Source: Deferribacterales bacterium (GTDB taxonomy: Bacteria > Chrysiogenota > Deferribacteres > Deferribacterales > JAISNW01). Taken from it: a stretch of DNA of 10,104 nucleotides. The DNA is taken from contig BNUJ01000055.1 of the NCBI GenBank assembly GCA_025997275.1, positions 1 to 10,104 of the forward strand, written 5' to 3'. The notes under the pieces are model-generated. The model ran no database searches and was not told the DNA's origin. It saw only the letters and a list, made by a program, of their open reading frames with translations. Positions 5,907-10,104 of the stretch are shown one piece after another (within the stretch, counting starts at the first letter, position 1; each line of letters begins with the position of its first letter). A program made the translations under genes and the position numbers.

Positions 5907-8153
5907 TTATTTTGAGAATATCCAGCTGACACCGTCTATGAAGGGCACACGTTTTGTGTAGCCACGTTGGTGCATAGCGTCTATGATAAACTGTCTATAC
6001 TCAGCCCACTTAGGCTCCCAGCCTGTATCTGCTCCAAAATATACAACCACGCTTTTATCGTCTTTCACGTGCTCTAGGGCTTTGTCAAGCTCTGCAATGC
6101 TATCAGGCTTTATACTTATAGCCTCACGAAGATTCATTATAGCAAGTATCCTATTGTCTGTATATGATATGCAGATAGCTGCTATATCCCTGTATGGTTC
6201 AGCAATTTTTGCATAGTTGGCACGCTCATAGTATCCAGTTATTTTAATAGGTTCTACTCTGTTATAAAAACCTATAAATGAAATTATCAGCACCATACCC
6301 GCAAATAGCTGGCGATATAGGGGAATATCATATACCACTCGGCTAATAAGTTCATTTATAAATAGTATTAGCAATAAAGCTATCGCTGGAGATATTGCCA
6401 AGTAACGCCAAATAGGGGTAGAGGGATAATCTGATATTAAAACATTTGCCAGTATGTAGGCGAATATGCCTATCGCCATAGAAACACACAGTTGCACAGC
6501 AAGTCCCTGCAATGCTAACGGTTGTTGACTAAAGCTATGCTCTGGCTCTGAAACATCAGAATAGACATATATTTTAGCTTTGTTATAGAATAAGAAACCT
6601 ATAACAGCAATTACAAAAATGCACCAGAATATCGCTCCAAATCCGTTTGCTATAAGAGTAAAGGCTTCAGAAAATCTTTTTAAGTGTGTGCTAATACTAT
6701 AATAAGTTACGGCATGTGATATAGCAAACGAATGCACCGCAAAGAGCATATATGCAGTAAAGCTGGCTACAAGAGCAACTGCACATTTAGCAATATCCAT
6801 AAAACGTTTGCGATAGAACAGTAGCACAACAGGCACAACGGATATACCCGCGAACCATAACAAAAAGTAATTATGTGCATCAAAACCTAAAAAGAATGTG
6901 AGTGCGAGCAGCAGATAAAACCTTTTTGTTAACCTAGAACCATCCAACATGTTCAATAACAAATAAATAGACAAAACACAAAAGAACGCTGATAGCATAT
7001 ATGAGCGAGCAAAGGTAGGCGTGTAAATACCAGCAGCACTGAAACCATAGAAAACAAGGGGCAGTAGAGCAAGCCTGCCCGACAGGAAACGTCTCGATAT
7101 GACGTATAAAAGAATGCACGTTCCCAAATAGTAAGGGATATTCAACAACACTCCTAGCCAATAGCTAAAAGTATTGGGAAATAGCATTGAAGCTAGGTGA
7201 AGTTGAATATAGTGTGTAATAGAATGTTCTGGTTGCCTAGCTCTCAACCTATTCAAATGAGATAACCCTTCATTCGGCTGTGCCGTTACAGAATTAAACA
7301 AGTCCTGAGAGGAATGCCAGACACTACCAGCACCAAAGTCATTATATACCCTATCAACAGTGTTAGGAATGAGTGCGAAAATCGTTTCAGCACGATTAGC
7401 AGTCACAATTATGGACATTTCCTCGCCAATATTACCCTTAGCTTGGTCTCTATAGTAGGCTACAAACATCAGTTGAATGGCGACTATAATAGCAAATAAC
7501 GCCCAGTTTTTAGCCAGCACCCACCTGTGCAGTCCCTTGTAAAAGCAACACCAAGATATAGCTACCGCAAACAGCGAAAGTATGATAAAAGGGGGAATAA
7601 ACTTGTTTGGCAACACAGAATATTTGCTTAAATATGCTCGTTCAACCTCCATAGAAAAACCGCTCTTTTCGCTTGATAAGGTTATTGTGAACTGCTCGGG
7701 AATATTCCCTTTTACAGCCTTTGATGAGTTAAACCCATCTCTTAGCATACCAAAGGTTCTATTAGTCTGCCTGCCCGATTTATCAACAAATGATAGCCAT
7801 GCTGCCCTAAATCTGCTATTAGTCGTATTAAGCCTAGATATAAGCAATGATACCCGCTTGTAGTCTTTTGTCGCCCTATTACCTAAATCAACGATTATGC
7901 TAGAGTTATCAGATACATCGCTACGTAGAACATTCTTGTCCACGCCAACTATGCTGAAGTTGTCTAGGTTCTTATATAGTTCTTGTTGTGATATTTCTAA
8001 ATGTTTCTGCCACTTCAGAGGCACTGCATCTGTTCTGCCTACAAAGACGAACGACAGCAGCGCATAGATACAAACAATGACTGCTAATGATATGAGAACA
8101 AAGAATAGATGTCTAAACTTGTTGACAAAATCCTGTAAATTGCTATAAAACAC
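5907..8153 (-). CDS. Multi-spanning membrane protein, GT-C / family 39 (PMT-like) glycosyltransferase
   Basis: The product has 748 residues. A first membrane helix (about 15-38) is followed by a soluble, probably extracytoplasmic, domain (about 40-182). About ten further helices span 185-630, and a soluble C-terminal part covers about 631-748. The stretch from HSITHYIQLHLASMLF (310-325), through the RRFLSGRLALLPLVFYG region (354-370), to TPTFARSYMLSAFF (378-391) follows the HPPLYYLLLH...RRL...EAR-Y pattern of family 39 transferases, which use polyprenyl-phosphate sugars outside the membrane. An acidic pair, E244-E245, falls where these enzymes usually carry the catalytic Asp-Glu. The start is GTG with GAGGGG (8163-8168) 9 bases upstream; an extended -10 promoter lies at 8218-8246. 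The acceptor is unknown. The fold call is fairly sure, the activity less so. Confidence 0.7.
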   Translation of the reverse strand: MFYSNLQDFVNKFRHLFFVLISLAVIVCIYALLSFVFVGRTDAVPLKWQKHLEISQQELYKNLDNFSIVGVDKNVLRSDVSDNSSIIVDLGNRATKDYKRVSLLISRLNTTNSRFRAAWLSFVDKSGRQTNRTFGMLRDGFNSSKAVKGNIPEQFTITLSSEKSGFSMEVERAYLSKYSVLPNKFIPPFIILSLFAVAISWCCFYKGLHRWVLAKNWALFAIIVAIQLMFVAYYRDQAKGNIGEEMSIIVTANRAETIFALIPNTVDRVYNDFGAGSVWHSSQDLFNSVTAQPNEGLSHLNRLRARQPEHSITHYIQLHLASMLFPNTFSYWLGVLLNIPYYLGTCILLYVISRRFLSGRLALLPLVFYGFSAAGIYTPTFARSYMLSAFFCVLSIYLLLNMLDGSRLTKRFYLLLALTFFLGFDAHNYFLLWFAGISVVPVVLLFYRKRFMDIAKCAVALVASFTAYMLFAVHSFAISHAVTYYSISTHLKRFSEAFTLIANGFGAIFWCIFVIAVIGFLFYNKAKIYVYSDVSEPEHSFSQQPLALQGLAVQLCVSMAIGIFAYILANVLISDYPSTPIWRYLAISPAIALLLILFINELISRVVYDIPLYRQLFAGMVLIISFIGFYNRVEPIKITGYYERANYAKIAEPYRDIAAICISYTDNRILAIMNLREAISIKPDSIAELDKALEHVKDDKSVVVYFGADTGWEPKWAEYRQFIIDAMHQRGYTKRVPFIDGVSWIFSK

Positions 8154-8168
8154 TGCTATTCACCCCTC

Positions 8169-8316
8169 TTTTCACTTTGTAAAATAAACCAAGGTTATTT
8201 TTACACGTTTTTTATCCCTTATATCACGAATATTTTCACTTGTCAAAGAAACGTTATAAGCTGTAAGGGTGGACTTTTCCTCACCCGTCTAAGTGGAGGG
8301 AGTTTTCACTCGTCAA
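8169..8316. repeat. Three spaced copies of a TTTTCACT(T/C)GTCAA-like word
   Basis: Copies begin at 8169, 8233 and 8303 (64 and 70 bases apart). On the minus strand the last two read TTGACAAGTGAAAA and TTGACGAGTGAAAA; the first is diverged. The middle copy forms the -35 region of the GT-C promoter, so these may be operator sites. Confidence 0.45.
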
Positions 8317-8351
8317 CTTTGTAAAAATAACCTTGATTAAATTTACAAAGT
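8174..8351. repeat. 31-bp imperfect inverted repeat enclosing 116 bp
   Basis: The arms are 8174-8204 and 8321-8351, with 28 of 31 positions complementary. The inner 15 bp (8190-8204 and 8321-8335) match perfectly. Each arm belongs to a roughly 42-bp unit that is itself a palindrome (ACTTTGTAAAA to a reversed copy) followed by six Ts, so the units can be read as direct or inverted copies. No flanking target duplication was seen. Confidence 0.65.
8218..8246 (-). promoter_or_regulatory. Strong promoter for the GT-C membrane protein
   Basis: On the minus strand TTGACA (8241-8246) is followed after exactly 17 bases by TATAAG (8218-8223), preceded by TGA, an extended -10. Transcription would start near 8211, giving a leader of about 58 nt that contains a hairpin (8179-8204). 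The -35 is part of a TTGACAAGTGAAAA word that has a second, near-identical copy 70 bases upstream. Confidence 0.7.
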
Positions 8352-8356
8352 TTTTT
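8315..8356 (+). terminator. AT-rich hairpin followed by six Ts
   Basis: AACTTTGTAAA (8315-8325) pairs perfectly with TTTACAAAGTT (8342-8352) over a 16-base loop and runs into six Ts (8351-8356). It has the shape of an intrinsic terminator reading rightward but a GC-poor stem, and no gene reads into it from the left, so it may instead be part of the repeat unit. Confidence 0.3.
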
Positions 8357-8455
8357 ATTGGCTTATGAGCTATCACAGGAGCATATTTGACGTGCTTTCG
8401 TCAAGCATAATTTATTTGTTTCTAGTCCAGTCAAGTATAATTGCCAGATGTTTTA

Positions 8456-8484
8456 TTGACAAGTTAGAAATAACGTTATATCAT
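8456..8484 (+). promoter_or_regulatory. Promoter for the aldo/keto reductase gene
   Basis: A perfect TTGACA (8456-8461), a 17-base spacer and TATCAT (8479-8484). Transcription would begin near 8491, about 25 bases before the start codon. AGGGGGA (8501-8507) is the ribosome binding site. Confidence 0.75.
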
Positions 8485-8515
8485 CACCCTATATTTATTT
8501 AGGGGGATTAGACTT

Positions 8516-9523
8516 ATGCTAGAAGCTAAACTTGGCAGGACAGGACTCTTTGTAAATAAAGACGGTTTCGGTGCGTTGCCGTTGCAACGAGCAGACATGA
8601 GAACTGCGGTAGCAATACTACAGCGGGCACTTGATAGTGGCATAGACTATTTTGACACTGCCCGCGCTTATACTGACAGCGAAGAAAAAATCGGCAAAGC
8701 TATAGCGTATAGGCGTTCTAGTTTTATACTTGCAACAAAGACAGGTGCGAAGACCCCAGACGCTTTTTGGAAAGATTTAGAAACTAGCCTAACCCTGCTA
8801 AAGACAGACCATATTGACGTTTACCAATTTCATAACCCCGATTACTGTCCTAAGCCCGATGACGGCACCGGTATGTATGAAGCTATGCTAGAAGCTAGGC
8901 AACAAGGGAAAATCCGTTTCATAGGCATAACTAACCATCGTCGCCATATCGCGAAAGAAGCGGCGGAAAGCGAACTATACGATATCCTGCAATACCCTAT
9001 AAACTATCTATCCACCCCAGAGGAAGTAGAGCTTACTCAGCTATGTATGCAGAAAAATGTTGGTTTTATTGCTATGAAAGCGTTGAGTGGAGGGTTGCTT
9101 ACTGACCTTGCCTTGTCGCGTAGCTGGCTTGCAATGCTCGTGAATGTCGTGCCTATTTGGGGTATTCAACGTGAGAACGAACTGACCGGTCTAGTAAAAG
9201 CAATAACTGGCTCAATTATCCCCGAAGAAGAGATGAAAAAACGCATTGAAAAGGATAGAGCTGAGTTATCGGGTGAGTTTTGCCGTGCTTGCGGTTACTG
9301 CTTGCCCTGCCCTGCTGGTATTGAGATATTTAGCTGTGCACGTATGTCGCTAATGTTACGTCGTTCCGTCCCTGCACTATGGCTCACCCCTGAGTGGCAG
9401 GAAAAAATGTCTAAAATCAACAACTGCATAGGTTGCGGACATTGCAAGGCTCATTGCCCTTATGGACTAGATACGCCTAACCTGCTGAAAAAGAATTACG
9501 AGGGCTATAAAACGTTCCTATAA
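8516..9523 (+). CDS. Aldo/keto reductase family oxidoreductase with two C-terminal [4Fe-4S] clusters (COG1453 type)
   Basis: The protein has 335 residues. Residues 1 to about 235 form the aldo/keto reductase barrel and keep the catalytic tetrad: D47 and Y52 (DTARAYTDSE), K75 (LATKTG) and H106 (YQFHNPD). The tail carries two ferredoxin-like motifs: C256, C259, C262 and C265 followed by Pro (CRACGYCLPCP), and C304, C307, C310 and C314 followed by Pro (CIGCGHCKAHCP). This architecture is widespread in anaerobes. The clusters presumably pass electrons to or from the nicotinamide or substrate site; the physiological substrate is unknown for the family. It is cytosolic, with no signal peptide. ATG 8516 follows AGGGGGA at 8 bases. 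The gene stands alone, divergent from the GT-C gene and convergent with gyrA, and appears intact. Confidence 0.93.
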   Translation: MLEAKLGRTGLFVNKDGFGALPLQRADMRTAVAILQRALDSGIDYFDTARAYTDSEEKIGKAIAYRRSSFILATKTGAKTPDAFWKDLETSLTLLKTDHIDVYQFHNPDYCPKPDDGTGMYEAMLEARQQGKIRFIGITNHRRHIAKEAAESELYDILQYPINYLSTPEEVELTQLCMQKNVGFIAMKALSGGLLTDLALSRSWLAMLVNVVPIWGIQRENELTGLVKAITGSIIPEEEMKKRIEKDRAELSGEFCRACGYCLPCPAGIEIFSCARMSLMLRRSVPALWLTPEWQEKMSKINNCIGCGHCKAHCPYGLDTPNLLKKNYEGYKTFL

Positions 9524-9535
9524 TTTTGCGTTATT

Positions 9536-9573
9536 TTTAACAATCTCCCCTCTAAAGAGGGGGAATTGTTAAA
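9536..9573. terminator. Hairpin between convergent genes, likely bidirectional terminator
   Basis: TTTAACAAT (9536-9544) pairs with ATTGTTAAA (9565-9573), and CCCCTC (9547-9552) with GAGGGG (9557-9562), around a TAAA loop; one mismatch and one wobble interrupt the stem. It lies 12 bases after the reductase stop and 4 bases beyond the gyrA stop. U-tracts are weak on both sides, but the position argues for shared termination. Confidence 0.7.
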
Positions 9574-9577
9574 GTTT

Positions 9578-10104
9578 CTAATCTTGTTGCTCATCATCAT
9601 TGTCGCGTATTACCGCTATTGATATTATCTCATCGCCACCAGTGTCCATTAGTCGCACACCTTGTGTCGCCCTACCTACGACCGATATATTTCTAACAGC
9701 AAAACGAATTGCTTTGCCACTCTTAGTCACTAGCATTACATCATCGTTAGGTTGCACTTGCATAGCTCCCACTATATCGCCAGTTTTAGCAGTAATATTA
9801 GCAAGCTTTACTCCACTACCACCTTTTGACTGCTCGCGATATTCGGACAACTCCGTCCGCTTGCCATAGCCATTAACGGTGACAGACATTATAGCCCCAT
9901 TATCGTTGATAACCTCTAACGATACCAGCCTGTCGCCACCTGATAGACGCATACCGCGCATACCGCCAGCCATACGCTTGCGCGTCTTAACGGCTTTAGC
10001 AAAAAACTGTATAGACTTGCCATGCCTAGACGCCATAAATATCTTGTCGTCATCAGACGTGAGTAATGAACCCATCAGTTCATCCCCCTCATCCAGTTTT
10101 ATAG
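9578..10104 (-). CDS. gyrA: DNA gyrase subunit A, C-terminal domain (runs off the right edge)
   Basis: The frame stays open to the window edge; 174 residues and a TAG stop are visible. They cover the last blades of the GyrA beta-pinwheel, which wraps DNA and gives gyrase its negative supercoiling activity. Repeated blade signatures are visible: IKLDEGDELMGSLLTSDDD, IFMASRHGKSIQFFAKAV, MRGMRLSGGDRLVSLEVI, VMLVTKSGKAIRFAVRNI and TQGVRLMDTGGDEIISIAVI. The protein ends in a short acidic tail (RDNDDEQQD), common in gyrase A and absent from typical ParC. The internal ATG at 10075 is not the start, since coding continues upstream. The GyrA box, breakage-reunion domain and active-site tyrosine lie outside the window. 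Confidence 0.93.
   Translation of the reverse strand, partial: IKLDEGDELMGSLLTSDDDKIFMASRHGKSIQFFAKAVKTRKRMAGGMRGMRLSGGDRLVSLEVINDNGAIMSVTVNGYGKRTELSEYREQSKGGSGVKLANITAKTGDIVGAMQVQPNDDVMLVTKSGKAIRFAVRNISVVGRATQGVRLMDTGGDEIISIAVIRDNDDEQQD

Larger units (their letters stand above)
8154..8515. other. 362-bp intergenic region with two divergent promoters and nested repeats
   Basis: No gene is visible. The left two-thirds hold two palindromic units and three copies of a TTTTCACT-headed word around the GT-C promoter. The right third holds a tandem GTCAAGyATAATT repeat (8400-8412 and 8430-8442) and the promoter and ribosome binding site of the aldo/keto reductase. Confidence 0.6.

Noticed and set aside
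5807..5932. N-terminal 42-residue extension of LivJ
   Set aside because: It would overlap the upstream GT-C gene, is not signal-like, and would bury a good lipoprotein signal peptide that starts at 5806.
6934..7161. 75-codon minus-strand frame inside the GT-C gene
   Set aside because: It overlaps the GT-C coding frame in another phase and only mirrors its hydrophobic composition.
8169..8316. CRISPR array
   Set aside because: Only three short diverged repeats, spacings of 64 and 70 bases, and no cas genes.
8174..8351. Insertion sequence or complete transposon
   Set aside because: The inverted arms enclose only 116 bp, no transposase is present and no flanking target duplication was seen; at most a small non-autonomous element.
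9600..9869. 89-codon plus-strand frame opposite gyrA
   Set aside because: It is antisense to a clear GyrA domain, with no promoter or ribosome binding site seen.

Overview
The window is ordinary bacterial chromosome, AT-leaning with very AT-rich intergenic DNA. It carries a complete ABC branched-chain amino-acid uptake operon, two glycosyltransferase-type genes, a small XRE-type regulator, an iron-sulfur aldo/keto reductase and the 3' end of DNA gyrase A. No tRNA, rRNA, CRISPR array or insertion sequence was seen. The binding protein is a lipoprotein with a relaxed lipobox, and the short XRE protein resembles regulators I associate with spirochaetes such as Treponema. An anaerobic, host-associated bacterium, possibly a spirochaete, fits, but other anaerobic lineages are not excluded.

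Left edge (1-1110). A family-8 glycosyltransferase gene runs off the left end on the minus strand. A divergent XRE regulator (663-956) follows. The 199 bp between them hold two overlapping, opposite-facing promoters and a perfect 12-bp inverted repeat (521-570), a layout that suggests the regulator controls itself and the glycosyltransferase. Between the regulator and livF lies a short unexplained open stretch.

Centre (1111-5806, minus strand). The order of transcription is livJ, livH, livM, livG, livF: the lipoprotein substrate-binding protein, two permeases and two ATPases. livM to livF are tightly packed or overlapping. A strong hairpin separates livJ from livH, and livH has its own promoter so close to its ATG that the transcript would be nearly leaderless. 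LivH carries an insertion of about 60 residues with extra hydrophobic segments.

Right (5907-8153, minus strand). A 748-residue multi-spanning membrane protein looks like a GT-C (family 39 / PMT-like) glycosyltransferase with an unusual soluble domain near its N-terminus. Its promoter lies in a 362-bp intergenic region (8154-8515) full of nested palindromes and direct repeats. The same region drives the divergent aldo/keto reductase gene (8516-9523) from a near-consensus promoter. That gene converges on gyrA across a hairpin likely to act as a terminator for both.

The five liv genes form one transport machine. The glycosyltransferases, reductase and gyrA have no evident functional tie to it. 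Nothing here clearly amounts to a new biological system. The most unusual items are the LivH insertion, the structured 8.2-8.4 kb intergenic region and the regulator/glycosyltransferase control region.
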